A stretch of DNA of 64,000 nucleotides from Frateuria aurantia DSM 6220 (GCF_000242255.2 NC_017033.1:3539459-3603458); one strand, 5' to 3'. Shown: positions 19,242 through 28,685, counted from the first letter of the stretch. A program made the numbers and translations. The notes: generated from the sequence alone by a model not told the origin.

Positions 19242-20363
19242 ATGGCTCCCCAGCTGATTGCCCTGCCCGTCGTGCTTGCCGTTGAACTGCCTGCCGGTGG
19301 ATGTTCCTGGCCGGCGACCCTGCCCCGTGACGAAGCCGCCGAGCTTGGCAGCCTGATCGCCGGGGATCTGCGCCAGTGGCTGCCCGGTCTGGAACAGGCC
19401 CGGCTGGCGATCTGCGGGGCCTGGTTCGACAGCATCGAACTGCTGCGGCCCGGGTTTCCGATATGGGCCAGCCTGGACGAGCTGGCTCGCCGCGTACCAC
19501 GCGGCCACCTCGAGAACATCGTCGCCTTCGGCACCCATGAAGGCCGCATGCCGGCACCGGCCCTGCAGCCCGATCCGGCCTGCGCCGGAGGCCCGATGCG
19601 ACTGCTGCCCATCACCATCCTGGCCGAAGAAACCCTGGCCACCACCCTGGCCAGTGACCTGGAACGCGAGCTGATGAACCGCGGCGAAGCCAGCGCGACC
19701 ACGGCCGACTGGCTCAACCGCCGGCTGGACGCACCCTTGCAGCATGCCCGCTACATGAGTCGCAACGATCTGCTGGCGCTGACCTGCGTGCAATACGAGA
19801 ACGTCAATCTCGGCGCCTTGTGGTCTCTGGTCGAAGCCGCGCTGCTGACGCCTTATCGCCCCGAGCAGGTGCTCAGCGCCCGCGGCCTGCCACTGCGCTA
19901 TGTGGATGGCCGCGTCGAGGCCGAGGCGCCCGGGCGCTGGCTGGCCCGTCAGAGCGGCGAGCCGGCCGAACGCCGCCATGCGATGGCAGGACTGATCTTC
20001 GAATTGCGCCAGTATGCGGCGCTGCTGGCCGCCCACGGTCTGCCACTGCGGTTGCAGTCAGGCGAAGCGGGCGAGGGCTGGCTGCATGAGCCGCTGGCAG
20101 AAGCCCGCCCGGATCTGGACACGCCGGTGCTCTACGGTCACCAGGCTCCGGGACTGGGCATGGCGGTACTGACCGTGGCCCAGACCTCCGGCGGTCAGGC
20201 CCATGTGCTGGCCCATGGCTATCCGCTGAGGTCGCAGGCCTTGCTGCCACTGGCCGCGGCCCTCGCCGAACGCTATGGCTGCACCCCTGAATTGCAGCCG
20301 CTGGATGGTCTGCTGCTGGATGGCGAAGGACGACTGTCGGCGCCGGCTGCCGCCCTGCACTGA
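19242..20363 (+). CDS. Conserved hypothetical cytoplasmic protein, function unknown
   Basis: A 373-residue acidic, leucine/alanine-rich protein without signal peptide or membrane segments. I recognise no catalytic motif. Coding character is clear: long open frame, GC-rich third positions and protein-like composition over the full length. The chosen ATG at 19242 begins MAPQLIALPVVLAVELP; the frame is open far upstream, but that part lies over the promoter region of the divergent TonB-like gene. It is convergent with ntrC at 20399. It may be a lineage-specific Xanthomonadales protein. Confidence 0.6.
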   Translation: MAPQLIALPVVLAVELPAGGCSWPATLPRDEAAELGSLIAGDLRQWLPGLEQARLAICGAWFDSIELLRPGFPIWASLDELARRVPRGHLENIVAFGTHEGRMPAPALQPDPACAGGPMRLLPITILAEETLATTLASDLERELMNRGEASATTADWLNRRLDAPLQHARYMSRNDLLALTCVQYENVNLGALWSLVEAALLTPYRPEQVLSARGLPLRYVDGRVEAEAPGRWLARQSGEPAERRHAMAGLIFELRQYAALLAAHGLPLRLQSGEAGEGWLHEPLAEARPDLDTPVLYGHQAPGLGMAVLTVAQTSGGQAHVLAHGYPLRSQALLPLAAALAERYGCTPELQPLDGLLLDGEGRLSAPAAALH

Positions 20364-20389
20364 CACCGCACCACCGCGATGCCGGCAAC

Positions 20390-20418
20390 GGAGCCGCCTC
20401 ACTCCTGTGGCCGGCTCC
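20390..20418. terminator. Weak hairpin at convergent ends of 19242 gene and ntrC
   Basis: Arms GGAGCCG (20390-20396) and CGGCTCC (20412-20418) with a 15-base loop span the ntrC stop. It is the only stem in the 35-bp convergent gap. No U tract on either side, so termination is tentative. Confidence 0.3.
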
Positions 20419-21820
20419 GACGCGAGCGCGAAGCGCCCAGTTTGCGGGTCAGGGTATTGCGGCCGACGCCCAGAGCCGCAGCGGCACGCTGGCGATGGCC
20501 GTCATGAGCCATCAGCGCGACCTGAAGCAAGGCCTTGTCCATGGCCTCCATGGCCCGGGCCCGGATATCGGATTCAGCGCCCGCCAGCGCCCGGCCGGCC
20601 CAGTCCCGCAGCCCCTCGGTCCAGTCCCCGACCGGACCGTTCGCATTCACTCCGTCCAGATCGGTCGGCATGATCCATTGCCCCGGGGCCACCACGGCCA
20701 GCCGGCGGCACAGATTTTCCAGCTCACGGACATTGCCCGGAAAATCCAGCAGACTGATCCGGGCCAATGCGTCGGGGGTGAACTGTTTGCCCGGCAGGCC
20801 CAGCTCATGCGCGGCTGTCGCCAGGAAATGGGTGGCCAGCAAGGGAATATCCCCTCGGCGCTGGCGCAGTGACGGCAAGGAAATCCGGATTACATCCAGG
20901 CGGTGGCGCAGATCGGCGCGGAACCGTCCCGCACTGACCAGAGCATCCAGATCCTGATGGGTCGCTGCCACGATGCGGGCCCGGCCCCGCAACAGCTCGC
21001 GCCCGCCGACCCTGTAGAATTCGCCGCCGGCCAGCACCCGCAACAGCCGGGTCTGCAACAGCAACGGCATGTCACCGATCTCGTCCAGAAACAGGGTGCC
21101 GGCCTCGGCCTGTTCGAAGCGACCCGGTACCCGTCGGCTGGCCCCGGTGAAAGCGCCGGCCTCGTGTCCGAACAATTCGCTTTCCAGCAATTCGCCCGGA
21201 ATCGCAGCGGTATTGAGCGCCACGAAAGGCTGTTCATGACGCCGACTCTCTTCATGCAGGGCCCGTGCCACCAATTCCTTGCCGGTACCGGTTTCGCCGG
21301 TGATCAGCACATTCAGGTCGCTGGCTGCGACCCGTCCGATCAGACGGAAGACCTCGCGCATGGCCTGACTTTCACCCAGCAGCACATTCGGAGGCAGGGC
21401 CGATCCGGGCACGCTGGCCGGCTCGCTGCGGCAGGCATCCTGCAAGGCGCGGTTCACCGCGGCCACGGCCTGATCCAGATCGAAAGGCTTGGCCAGATAG
21501 TCCACCGCGCCGGCCCGGTAAGCTGCAGCGGCCGTCGCCACATCGGTGAAGGCGCTCATGACAATGACCGGACCGGCCTCCAGCCGCCGCAGCTCATCCA
21601 GCAATTCCAGGCCGCTGAGTCCGGGCATGCGCACATCGGTCACGATCAACCGCGGACGCAATGTCGCACGGACGGCCAGCAAGCTGGTGGCATCGCCAAA
21701 TTCACGCACCCGGTGACCGGCATCCCGCAAGGCGGCCGCCAGCACGAAACGGATGCCGCGATCATCGTCGACGACCCAGATCTCGTCGCTCAAGGGAGGG
21801 GGGATTGCCGCATCATTCAT
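20399..21820 (-). CDS. ntrC: Nitrogen regulation response regulator NtrC
   Basis: A 473-residue sigma-54 activator. Receiver domain: [12 protein letters not shown] with acceptor Asp 62 in [10 protein letters not shown] and the conserved Lys in [11 protein letters not shown]+ domain: Walker A GETGTGKE, the sigma-54-contacting GAFTGA loop, and [21 protein letters not shown]-terminal Fis-type [19 protein letters not shown]. Phosphorylated by NtrB, it activates sigma-54 promoters such as the one found before glnA at 24458-24444. Its ATG overlaps the ntrB stop by 4 bp, implying coupled translation. Confidence 0.95.
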   Translation of the reverse strand: MNDAAIPPPLSDEIWVVDDDRGIRFVLAAALRDAGHRVREFGDATSLLAVRATLRPRLIVTDVRMPGLSGLELLDELRRLEAGPVIVMSAFTDVATAAAAYRAGAVDYLAKPFDLDQAVAAVNRALQDACRSEPASVPGSALPPNVLLGESQAMREVFRLIGRVAASDLNVLITGETGTGKELVARALHEESRRHEQPFVALNTAAIPGELLESELFGHEAGAFTGASRRVPGRFEQAEAGTLFLDEIGDMPLLLQTRLLRVLAGGEFYRVGGRELLRGRARIVAATHQDLDALVSAGRFRADLRHRLDVIRISLPSLRQRRGDIPLLATHFLATAAHELGLPGKQFTPDALARISLLDFPGNVRELENLCRRLAVVAPGQWIMPTDLDGVNANGPVGDWTEGLRDWAGRALAGAESDIRARAMEAMDKALLQVALMAHDGHRQRAAAALGVGRNTLTRKLGASRSRRSRPQE

Positions 21821-22854
21821 GCCATCGACTCGTTAGCCGGATCATCATGGAGTTCGGTCCGGGGCAGATACAAGGAAAACACGGTTTCACCCGGCCGACT
21901 GCGATAACGCAGCTCACCGCCATGTTCACGGGCGATTTCACGGCACAAGGCCAGGCCCAGTCCGGTCCCTTCGGCATGGCCGGAAACCAGCGGCTCGAAC
22001 AGGGTGTGGCGCAGCGCTGCAGGTACGCCAGGGCCATCGTCGACCATATCCAGACGCAGGCAGCCACCCAGCTGACGCTCCCCGATCCGCACCCGATGCT
22101 CCATCCGCGTCCGCAGGATCAGCTGCCCGGCACCGGCCGTGGTCGCATTGCGGGCCAGATTCAGCAGCAGCTGCAGCAAGCGATCGGCATCGCCGAAGGT
22201 ATCCGGCAGGCTGGGATCGAAGTCGTAGCGGACCTGCATGGCCGGATCCTGTGCCAGAACAAGTCCGCGCAGCCGCTCCAGCAGCTGATGCACATTCACC
22301 GGTCCGATACGGACAGCGCCCTCATCGTGCTGCAGCAGCCGGTTGGCCAGACCGGCCAGGCGATCCGCCTCGGCGATCACCAGCTCTGCCAGCTCGCGCA
22401 GCTGATCATCACTGACACGACGGGCCAGCAGCTGAGCCGCTCCGCGCAGTCCGGCCAGAGGATTTTTCACTTCATGCGCAAAGCCCCGCAACGTCGCCGA
22501 CAACGGCGTCGCCGCGGGTGCCACCTCGTGCAGGCCGTGGATTTCCAGGTACAGGGCCGCATCGGACCCGCACTGTACCGCAATATCCACCGAACGCCAC
22601 AGGCCGTGGGCCGAAGGCAGTGCCACGGCCCACAACCGGGCCGAGCGCTGTTCGCGATGGACCCGCCGGACCTGCTGCAGAACACGCTCGTCCGGCAGCA
22701 CCGCCGACAAGGGCAGGCCCAGCACACGACGCGGACCGACCTCGAACATCTCGGCAAAAGCCGTATTGACCCAGCTCAGACACAGACCGCCATCCAGCCT
22801 GGCCAGGCCGGTACTCATCTGATCCATCCATTGTGGCCAGAACTCTGCCGTCAT
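21817..22854 (-). CDS. ntrB: Nitrogen regulation sensor histidine kinase NtrB
   Basis: A 345-residue cytoplasmic kinase. An N-terminal PAS-like domain (about 10-110) is followed by the H-box FAHEVKNPLAGLRGAAQLL with His 127, the N-box DRLLQLLLNLARNATTA, and G-boxes VDDGPGVP and GTGLGLALC. NtrB phosphorylates or dephosphorylates NtrC under control of PII proteins; no PII gene (glnB/glnK) is in the window. A near-perfect NtrC site lies 18-34 bp upstream (22872-22888). The preceding glnA terminator is probably leaky or partial, as in other glnA-ntrBC operons. Confidence 0.94.
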   Translation of the reverse strand: MTAEFWPQWMDQMSTGLARLDGGLCLSWVNTAFAEMFEVGPRRVLGLPLSAVLPDERVLQQVRRVHREQRSARLWAVALPSAHGLWRSVDIAVQCGSDAALYLEIHGLHEVAPAATPLSATLRGFAHEVKNPLAGLRGAAQLLARRVSDDQLRELAELVIAEADRLAGLANRLLQHDEGAVRIGPVNVHQLLERLRGLVLAQDPAMQVRYDFDPSLPDTFGDADRLLQLLLNLARNATTAGAGQLILRTRMEHRVRIGERQLGGCLRLDMVDDGPGVPAALRHTLFEPLVSGHAEGTGLGLALCREIAREHGGELRYRSRPGETVFSLYLPRTELHDDPANESMA

Positions 22855-22871
22855 TCGGCCATCATCGCCAA

Positions 22872-22888
22872 TGCATCAATCTGGTGCA
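22872..22888 (-). promoter_or_regulatory. NtrC-binding site in the ntrBC promoter/leader
   Basis: TGCATCAATCTGGTGCA matches the NtrC consensus TGCACCA-N3-TGGTGCA at 13 of the 14 defined positions. It sits 18-34 bp before the ntrB start. In enteric bacteria NtrC bound at the equivalent site represses the ntrBC internal promoter; autoregulation is inferred here. Confidence 0.7.
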
Positions 22889-22922
22889 ATGCTTGCCACG
22901 GGGAAAGTCCGCCCACAAAAAA

Positions 22923-22944
22923 GGGCCCGACCGAAGCCGGGCCC
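22923..22944 (-). terminator. Terminator after glnA
   Basis: Stem GGGCCCG (22923-22929) with CGGGCCC (22938-22944), followed on the leftward strand by six T (22922-22917). It lies 21 bp after the glnA stop, so most glnA transcripts should stop here, leaving ntrBC to its own promoter or read-through. Confidence 0.75.
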
Positions 22945-22965
22945 CGCTCCTGCCGGGCAGGGAGA

Positions 22966-24375
22966 TCAGATCGCGTAGTACAGCTGGTATTCCAGCGGAT
23001 GGGTACTGGCGCGGAACTTGGTCACTTCCTGCATCTTCAGCGCGATATAACCGTCGATGAAGTCGTCGGTGAACACGCCGCCGGCCTTCAGGAACTCGCG
23101 ATCCTTGTCCAGCGCTTCCAGTGCCTGATCCAGACTGGAACAGACCTGCGGGATGTTCTTCTCTTCTTCCGGCGGCAGATCGTACAGATCCTTGTCGGAG
23201 GGCGCGCCCGGGTCGATCTTGTTGAGGATGCCGTCCAGGCCGGCCATCATCAGGGCGGTGAAGGTCAGATAGCCCGACTGCACCGGATCGGGGAAGCGCA
23301 CTTCGATGCGACGGCCCTTGGGGTTGGAGACGAACGGGATGCGGCAGCTGGCCGAGCGGTTGCGGGCCGAGTAGGCCAGCATCACCGGGGCTTCGTAGCC
23401 GGGCACCAGACGCTTGTAGCTGTTGGTGCTGGAATTGGCGAACGCGTTGATCGCCTTGGCATGCTTGAAGATGCCGCCGATGTACCACAGCGCCAGCTGC
23501 GACAGGCCGCCGTACAGATCGCCGGCGAACAGGTTCTCGCCGTTCTTGGACAGCGACTGGTGGACATGCATGCCCGAGCCGTTGTCACCGACGATGGGCT
23601 TGGGCATGAAGGTCACGGTCTTGCCGTTCTGGTGGGCGACGTTCTTGATCACGTACTTCATGGTGATCAGTTCGTCGGCCTTCTTCACCAGGGTGTTGAA
23701 CTTGACGCCGATTTCGCACTGGCCGGCATTGGCCACTTCATGGTGATGCACTTCCACGGTCTGGCCCAGCGATTCCAGGACCTTGCACATGTCCGCACGC
23801 AGATCACCCAGGGTATCGACCGGGCTGACCGGAAAATAGCCGCCCTTCACACCCGGACGATGGCCGGCATTGCCGTCTTCGTACTTGTACTTGGTCGCCC
23901 AGGCACCTTCCTCGGAGGTGATCTCGTAGAACACCTTGTTCATGTCGTTCTGCCAACGGACCGAATCGAACACGAAGAACTCGGGTTCAGGGCCGAAGAA
24001 AGCCGTATCGGCGATGCCGGTGGACTTCAGATAAGCTTCGCCGCGCTTGGCGATCGAGCGTGGGTCGCGGCCGTAGGCCTGCAGGGTCGAGGGTTCCAGC
24101 ACGTCGCAATGCAGGACCATCTGGGTGTGGCCGCTGAACGGATCGAGATAGGCCGTTGCCGGGTCCGGCAGCAGGATCATGTCCGACTCGTTGATGCCCT
24201 TCCAGCCGGCGATCGAGGAGCCATCGAACATCTTGCCGTCTTCGAAGGTGCTCTCATCGATGCTGTGCGAAGGAAAGGTGACGTGATGCTGCTTGCCCAG
24301 CATGTCGACAAAACGGAAATCGACGAAATCGACATCGTGCTCCTGAATCAGGTCAAGCACTTTCTCAACTGACAT
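22966..24375 (-). CDS. glnA: Type I glutamine synthetase
   Basis: A 469-residue dodecameric GS-I-beta enzyme that makes glutamine from glutamate, ammonia and [21 protein letters not shown] starts the N-domain; [26 protein letters not shown], the ATP site [12 protein letters not shown] and NRSASCRIP are all present. Tyr 398 in NLYDLPPE-like DLYDLPPEE is the adenylylation site, so activity should be controlled by GlnE. The ATG at 24375 follows GAGG by about 8 bases. The frame runs open 84 codons further upstream, but that stretch holds the sigma-54 promoter and is not coding. Confidence 0.97.
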   Translation of the reverse strand: MSVEKVLDLIQEHDVDFVDFRFVDMLGKQHHVTFPSHSIDESTFEDGKMFDGSSIAGWKGINESDMILLPDPATAYLDPFSGHTQMVLHCDVLEPSTLQAYGRDPRSIAKRGEAYLKSTGIADTAFFGPEPEFFVFDSVRWQNDMNKVFYEITSEEGAWATKYKYEDGNAGHRPGVKGGYFPVSPVDTLGDLRADMCKVLESLGQTVEVHHHEVANAGQCEIGVKFNTLVKKADELITMKYVIKNVAHQNGKTVTFMPKPIVGDNGSGMHVHQSLSKNGENLFAGDLYGGLSQLALWYIGGIFKHAKAINAFANSSTNSYKRLVPGYEAPVMLAYSARNRSASCRIPFVSNPKGRRIEVRFPDPVQSGYLTFTALMMAGLDGILNKIDPGAPSDKDLYDLPPEEEKNIPQVCSSLDQALEALDKDREFLKAGGVFTDDFIDGYIALKMQEVTKFRASTHPLEYQLYYAI

Positions 24376-24443
24376 AGATCGAACCTCGGGGTGAGCGTAA
24401 TGTGTTGGGGTGGCCATCGGCCAGGAACCGTCCTGAAGCACAA

Positions 24444-24458
24444 GCAATACCCGTGCCA
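24444..24458 (-). promoter_or_regulatory. Sigma-54 promoter of glnA
   Basis: On the leftward strand TGGCACGGGTATTGC matches the sigma-54 -24/-12 consensus TGGCAC-N5-TTGC at every defined base. The predicted start point is near 24433, giving a leader of about 58 nt before the glnA ATG at 24375. Confidence 0.85.
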
Positions 24459-24520
24459 GTCTGCGGTCACCCTGCCGGGCCGCATTCCGCCGGCCATGGC
24501 AGACGGCGACGGCACCGGAC

Positions 24521-24570
24521 TGCACCAGAACATGCCATGCAGCAGCCGGTATCCGGCACGATCTGGTGCA
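24521..24570. promoter_or_regulatory. NtrC enhancer sites upstream of glnA
   Basis: The half-site TGCACCAGA (24521-24529) and its exact inverted copy TCTGGTGCA (24562-24570) lie about 90 and 130 bp upstream of the predicted glnA start point. The right one belongs to GCAC-N6-GTGC, one base shorter than the usual N7 spacing. The positions are where NtrC enhancers normally sit for looping to sigma-54 polymerase. Confidence 0.5.
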
Positions 24571-24671
24571 AACGGATCGGCACCACGTTAGCACAGTCCG
24601 CCATGGCGGAAAGCCTCCATTCGCCACACCATCCGCACCGGATCCTGCCCCTGTCGACGACGGCGACGGGT

Positions 24672-25430
24672 TCAGAAACTGAAGCTCTTGCTCAAGGTCG
24701 CCACCAGCGCCCCGCGGGTGATCAGCCGGCCCTGGTCATTGCTGTACCAGGTCCGCCGACCGTTGCCGCGACTCCAGGCCAGGCTCAGCAGCCAGGCATG
24801 CCGGAACTGATGACTCAGGCCCAGCTTCCAGTCGGTGAACGAAGCCGCCCCGCGATAACCCGCCACGGACTGATGTCCCAGATGGGCACTCAGCATCCAG
24901 GACCCGGCAAATGACCAGCTTTCATTGAGGTCGACATAGCCCGAACCGGCCGATCCGGCCATGCCGAACCAATTCGAGAACGCGTACCAGTAGCGCACGC
25001 TCAATCCGTGCCAGGCCAGCTGGGCATAAGCCTCGCTGGTATCCGGCAAGGCATAGCCATGCGCCGGATACCGGCCGGGATAGGCATAGTGGTAAACCCC
25101 CAGGTCGTAGCTCAAACCCGCGCCCAGGTCATGCCGGAAACCGCCCCAGGCATCGATCTCGATGCCGTTGCGCACATCCATGCCCGGCGGCCGCGCATCC
25201 CTGACCCAACTGACATTGCTGACGAACACGCCGCCATACAGGCCGTCAGCAGCATCGTACTCCAGACTGCCCTGCAGCGCCGGCCGGTGGTTGGTCTGGC
25301 TTTCCGAGCGGAAGATGTAATCGCTGCCAGCGCTGACAGTGGCGTTGAAATCACCGCCCCACGCCGGCCCGTTCATCAGCGTGACCAGCAACAGAAGCAG
25401 GCCCCGGCCTGCCGTGGATGGCGTCGTCAT
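24672..25430 (-). CDS. TorF-family putative outer-membrane porin
   Basis: A 252-residue exported beta-barrel protein. The ATG at 25430 has a strong purine-rich ribosome binding site (GGAGGGGGAG) and starts the signal peptide [17 protein letters not shown]. The mature N-terminus [20 protein letters not shown] and the alternating aromatic strands, ending in the C-terminal Phe of LSKSFSF, are typical of the Gcw_chp/TorF family. Members are often beside PII/ammonium-transport genes, and here the gene lies just upstream of glnA in the same direction, suggesting a nitrogen-related uptake role (inference). An ATG 11 codons upstream is less likely. Confidence 0.75.
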   Translation of the reverse strand: MTTPSTAGRGLLLLLVTLMNGPAWGGDFNATVSAGSDYIFRSESQTNHRPALQGSLEYDAADGLYGGVFVSNVSWVRDARPPGMDVRNGIEIDAWGGFRHDLGAGLSYDLGVYHYAYPGRYPAHGYALPDTSEAYAQLAWHGLSVRYWYAFSNWFGMAGSAGSGYVDLNESWSFAGSWMLSAHLGHQSVAGYRGAASFTDWKLGLSHQFRHAWLLSLAWSRGNGRRTWYSNDQGRLITRGALVATLSKSFSF

Positions 25431-25510
25431 CTTGAACTCCCCCTCCGCACGGTTGCCGGACATGAGGTCGCGACATACGCATGACAGCCGTCGCAGAGCC
25501 CCCTCCGCGC

Positions 25511-25530
25511 ACCGGTCGAGACCGGTCGAG
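25511..25530. repeat. Short tandem direct repeat
   Basis: The 10-mer ACCGGTCGAG occurs twice in direct succession in the gap between the porin and rhomboid genes. It may be chance or a small regulatory repeat; nothing else supports a function. Confidence 0.35.
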
Positions 25531-25603
25531 AGCCACTCATAAGCGAATCGAGGTGAAATTCACGGGAAGAGATGTGGCCGGCCTGCAGCCACGCCCGTCA
25601 CCT

Positions 25604-26293
25604 TCAACGACGTCGGCGGCGGGCAATACCGTCCCGGGCCAGCAAGGCAAACATGACACCGAACAGAAAACCCGAGATATGGGTCCACCAGGCCACCGCA
25701 CCGTAACTGGCACCGATATAACTGAAGATCAGCTGGATCAGCACCCAGATTCCGATCAGCATCCAGGCCGGCAGCCGCACAAACTCGAAATACAGACCCA
25801 GCGGCAGCACCAGCCCCATCCGTGCCCGTGGAAACAGAGCGATATAAGTGCCGACCACCGCCGATACCGCCCCGCTGCAGCCGATGATCGGCGCCCGGTA
25901 ACCCTCCAGGCTGATCGCGCCACACAGATTGGATGCCACGCCTCCCAGCAGGAACAACAGCATGAACCGCGCCGAGCCCAGCGTCCGATCGGTGGGCACC
26001 CCGAAAATCACCAGAAACAGCATATTGCTGAGCAGATGCAACCAGGTGACGTGGATGAACAGACCCGTCAGCAGACGCAGCAGGGCCGGATCGGCCAGTT
26101 GCCGGAGCCAGGGCTGGTGGCGATCCAGCACGTCGGCCGGAACCACGCCCCACTGCGTCACCCACTGCAACTGGCGAGCCGGTGGACACAGCGAAAACCA
26201 TACGAACGACAGCACGCACAGACAAACCAGCACCCAGATCGCCCACTGCGACTGCCGGCGACGACGGCCCTCGACATGAATGAACACGGACAT
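25604..26293 (-). CDS. Rhomboid-family intramembrane serine protease
   Basis: A 229-residue inner-membrane protein with six or seven helices. The catalytic pair is visible: Ser 140 in IGCSGAVSA (GxSG motif, with Cys in place of the common Ala before Ser) and His 205 in WWTHISGFLFG. The HVTWLHLLSN segment carries the conserved His-x3-Asn of the oxyanion region. Rhomboids cut substrates inside the membrane; the substrate here is unknown. The protein ends in a basic tail of arginines. Confidence 0.87.
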   Translation of the reverse strand: MSVFIHVEGRRRRQSQWAIWVLVCLCVLSFVWFSLCPPARQLQWVTQWGVVPADVLDRHQPWLRQLADPALLRLLTGLFIHVTWLHLLSNMLFLVIFGVPTDRTLGSARFMLLFLLGGVASNLCGAISLEGYRAPIIGCSGAVSAVVGTYIALFPRARMGLVLPLGLYFEFVRLPAWMLIGIWVLIQLIFSYIGASYGAVAWWTHISGFLFGVMFALLARDGIARRRRR

Positions 26294-26339
26294 GGCTCAG
26301 TCCGTCCGCGACAGCCGCCGCCAAGCCTGCAGGATGCGC

Positions 26340-27110
26340 TCAGGACGCGACATGGACCTGCGCTCCCAGCTGAGCCAGCTCGGCCTGCAGTTCGGCGGGT
26401 GGCGCGGCATCGGTGAACCAGGCATCGATATCCGCGAACGAGCCCAGCCGGACCAGGGCCTTGCGCCCGATCTTGCTGGTATCCGCCGCCAGATAGATCT
26501 GCCGGGAGTGCTGGATGATGGTCTGCGCGACCCGGACCTCGTGGAAGTCATAGTCCATCAGGCTGCCGTCCGCCTCGATGCCGGAAATGCCGATGATGCC
26601 GTAATCCACCTTGAACTGGCGGATCAGGTCGATGGTGGCTTCTCCGGTCACGCCATGGTCGCGACCACGCACCACGCCGCCGGCCACGATCACCTCGAAG
26701 CCGGGCTGGCTGCTGAGCATGATCGCCACATTCAGATTGTTGGTGATGATCCGCAGATCACGCCGTGCCAGCAAGGCTCTGGCCACGCATTCGTTGGTGG
26801 TGCCCAGGTTGATGAACAACGAGGCACCATCAGGGATATGTTCGGCCAGCAAGGCTGCAATCCGCAGCTTTTCCTGCTGCTGCAGACCGGTTCTGGCCTG
26901 ATAGGTCAGATTCTCGGTGCTCAAGGGCAGACTGACCCCGCCGTGGTATCGACGCAGCAGGCCGGCCTGGCACAGAGTCACCAGATCCCGGCGAATGGTC
27001 TGGGCGGTGACCTCGAATGTCACCGCCAGCGCCTCCACGGTGGCAAACCCCTGACGGCGGACCGACTCGATCAGCTCGTGCTGCCGCCGATTGAGACTCA
27101 ACTGGGTCAT
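26340..27110 (-). CDS. glpR: DeoR-family regulator, glycerol-3-phosphate repressor type
   Basis: A 256-residue protein. The N-terminal HTH (QGFATVEALAVTFEVTAQTIRRDL, residues about 15-40) and GLLRRYHGGVSLP wing are DeoR hallmarks. The sensor domain with FINLGTTNECVARAL, ITNNLNVA, GGVVRGRDHGVTGEA, YGIIGISGIEADGSLMDYD and HEVRVAQTII follows E. coli GlpR almost motif for motif. GlpR represses glycerol and glycerol-3-phosphate use genes and is released by glycerol-3-phosphate. No glp catabolic gene is in the window. ATG 27128, 6 codons upstream, is an alternative start. Confidence 0.85.
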   Translation of the reverse strand: MTQLSLNRRQHELIESVRRQGFATVEALAVTFEVTAQTIRRDLVTLCQAGLLRRYHGGVSLPLSTENLTYQARTGLQQQEKLRIAALLAEHIPDGASLFINLGTTNECVARALLARRDLRIITNNLNVAIMLSSQPGFEVIVAGGVVRGRDHGVTGEATIDLIRQFKVDYGIIGISGIEADGSLMDYDFHEVRVAQTIIQHSRQIYLAADTSKIGRKALVRLGSFADIDAWFTDAAPPAELQAELAQLGAQVHVAS

Positions 27111-27198
27111 TCGCCGGGCACGCTCCATGGCATGACGACAGCCGACCGGCAGCGCAGCCGCCGGTCGGCTCCAAGGTCCCCGCCAGCGGGGACCGATC

Positions 27199-28602
27199 TC
27201 AAAACGGGATCTTCAGCGACGGATCGACCGCCAGCAACTGCTCGCGATACACCGCCTGGATCCGCTGCAGGGCCTCGGCATCGTCGGCATCGAAGCGCAG
27301 CACCAGCACCGGAGTGGTATTGGAAGCACGCACCAGACCCCAGCCATCAGGCCAGTCGGCGCGGACACCATCGATGGTGGTCAGTACCGCCTCGTCACCG
27401 AAGGTGGCCTGGGCCACGAACTTCTTGATGAAGGCGTAATGCTCGCCCTCGGCCAGCTCGATCTTCAATTCAGGCGTGGAGACGCCCTTGGGCAGAGTCT
27501 CGAACACCTGCTCGGCGGTACCGGACTGGGCGGCCAGGATTTCCAGCAGGCGGGCACCGGCATAAATGCCGTCGTCAAACCCGAACCAGCGCTCCTTGAA
27601 GAAGAAATGACCACTCATTTCGCCGGCCAGCTCGGCCTTGGTCTCGCGCATCTTGCTCTTGATCAGCGAATGGCCGGTACGCCACATCAGCGGCAGCGCC
27701 CCGGCCTTTTCGATTTCGCCCTTGAGATGACCGGTGCACTTGACGTCATAGATGATGGTGGCACCCGGCACACGGCTGGCCACATCACGGGCGAACAGCA
27801 TCAGCAGACGGTCCGGGAAGATGACCTCGCCGCGACGGGTGACCACGCCCAGACGGTCGCCGTCGCCGTCGAAGGCCACGCCCAGATCGGCATCCGAGCG
27901 CGCCAGCTCGGCGATCAGATCTTCCAGATTGTGCAGGTCCGACGGATCGGGATGGTGATTGGGAAAGGTGCCGTCCACTTCGCAGTACATCGGCACGACT
28001 TCGGCGCCGATGCCTTCCAGCACCTTGGGCGCCACGGCACCGGGAATGCCGTTGCCGCAGTCGACGATGACTTTCAGCGGGCGCTTGAGCTTGATATCCG
28101 AGGTGATGCGCTGGATATAGGCCGGCACCACATCCTCATGCCGCAGCGAGCCACCGCCGCCACTGGCCAGCTGGCGACTGGCCATCCGCTGGTACAGATC
28201 CTGGATCGCGCCTTCGGACAAGGTCTCGCCACCGACCACGATCTTGAAACCGTTGTAGTCCGGCGGATTGTGGCTGCCGGTGACGGCCACGCCACTGCCC
28301 ACATCGAAATGCGTCGCCGCGAAATACACCACCGGCGTCGGCACCGCACCGACGTCGATCACGTCGATGCCCGCCTCGTTCAGACCCTGGGCCAGGGCGC
28401 CGGCCAGTTCGGGACCGGACAGGCGACCGTCACGGCCGACCACGATATGGCCCAGCCCCTTTTCCTTCATCACCGTGCCGATGGCCTGGCCCAGCAGAAA
28501 GGCCAGCTCGGGGGTCAGCGACTTGCCGACGACGCCGCGGATGTCATAGGCACGAAAAATGGAAGGATCCACGGGATAGCTCGGTGCGACTTCGATGCTC
28601 AA
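27199..28602 (-). CDS. Phosphomannomutase/phosphoglucomutase
   Basis: A 467-residue cytoplasmic enzyme of the AlgC/XanA type that interconverts hexose 6- and 1-phosphates for exopolysaccharide, LPS and glucan precursors. Phosphoserine is Ser 110 in AVTGSHNPPDYNGFK; the metal loop is FDGDGDRLG; the sugar loop is GEMSGHFFF; the phosphate loop is RASNTTPVLVLRF. No ATG is available near the N-terminus. TTG 28602 is chosen because GTGAGG sits 8 bases before it and the protein then starts just before the conserved IFRAYDIRG. TTG 28629 is a weaker alternative. Confidence 0.92.
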   Translation of the reverse strand: MSIEVAPSYPVDPSIFRAYDIRGVVGKSLTPELAFLLGQAIGTVMKEKGLGHIVVGRDGRLSGPELAGALAQGLNEAGIDVIDVGAVPTPVVYFAATHFDVGSGVAVTGSHNPPDYNGFKIVVGGETLSEGAIQDLYQRMASRQLASGGGGSLRHEDVVPAYIQRITSDIKLKRPLKVIVDCGNGIPGAVAPKVLEGIGAEVVPMYCEVDGTFPNHHPDPSDLHNLEDLIAELARSDADLGVAFDGDGDRLGVVTRRGEVIFPDRLLMLFARDVASRVPGATIIYDVKCTGHLKGEIEKAGALPLMWRTGHSLIKSKMRETKAELAGEMSGHFFFKERWFGFDDGIYAGARLLEILAAQSGTAEQVFETLPKGVSTPELKIELAEGEHYAFIKKFVAQATFGDEAVLTTIDGVRADWPDGWGLVRASNTTPVLVLRFDADDAEALQRIQAVYREQLLAVDPSLKIPF

Positions 28603-28685
28603 GATTCTGGCCTCACAATCATTAGTCAATGGATATCAGCCCGGCCGTGCCGATGCTGGGTGTGCTCACGATATGTCGGCAGTAT

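Noticed and set aside
24376..24627. 84-codon N-terminal extension of glutamine synthetase
   Set aside because: It covers the sigma-54 promoter and would make the enzyme far longer than the family; ATG 24375 has a ribosome binding site and the standard start.
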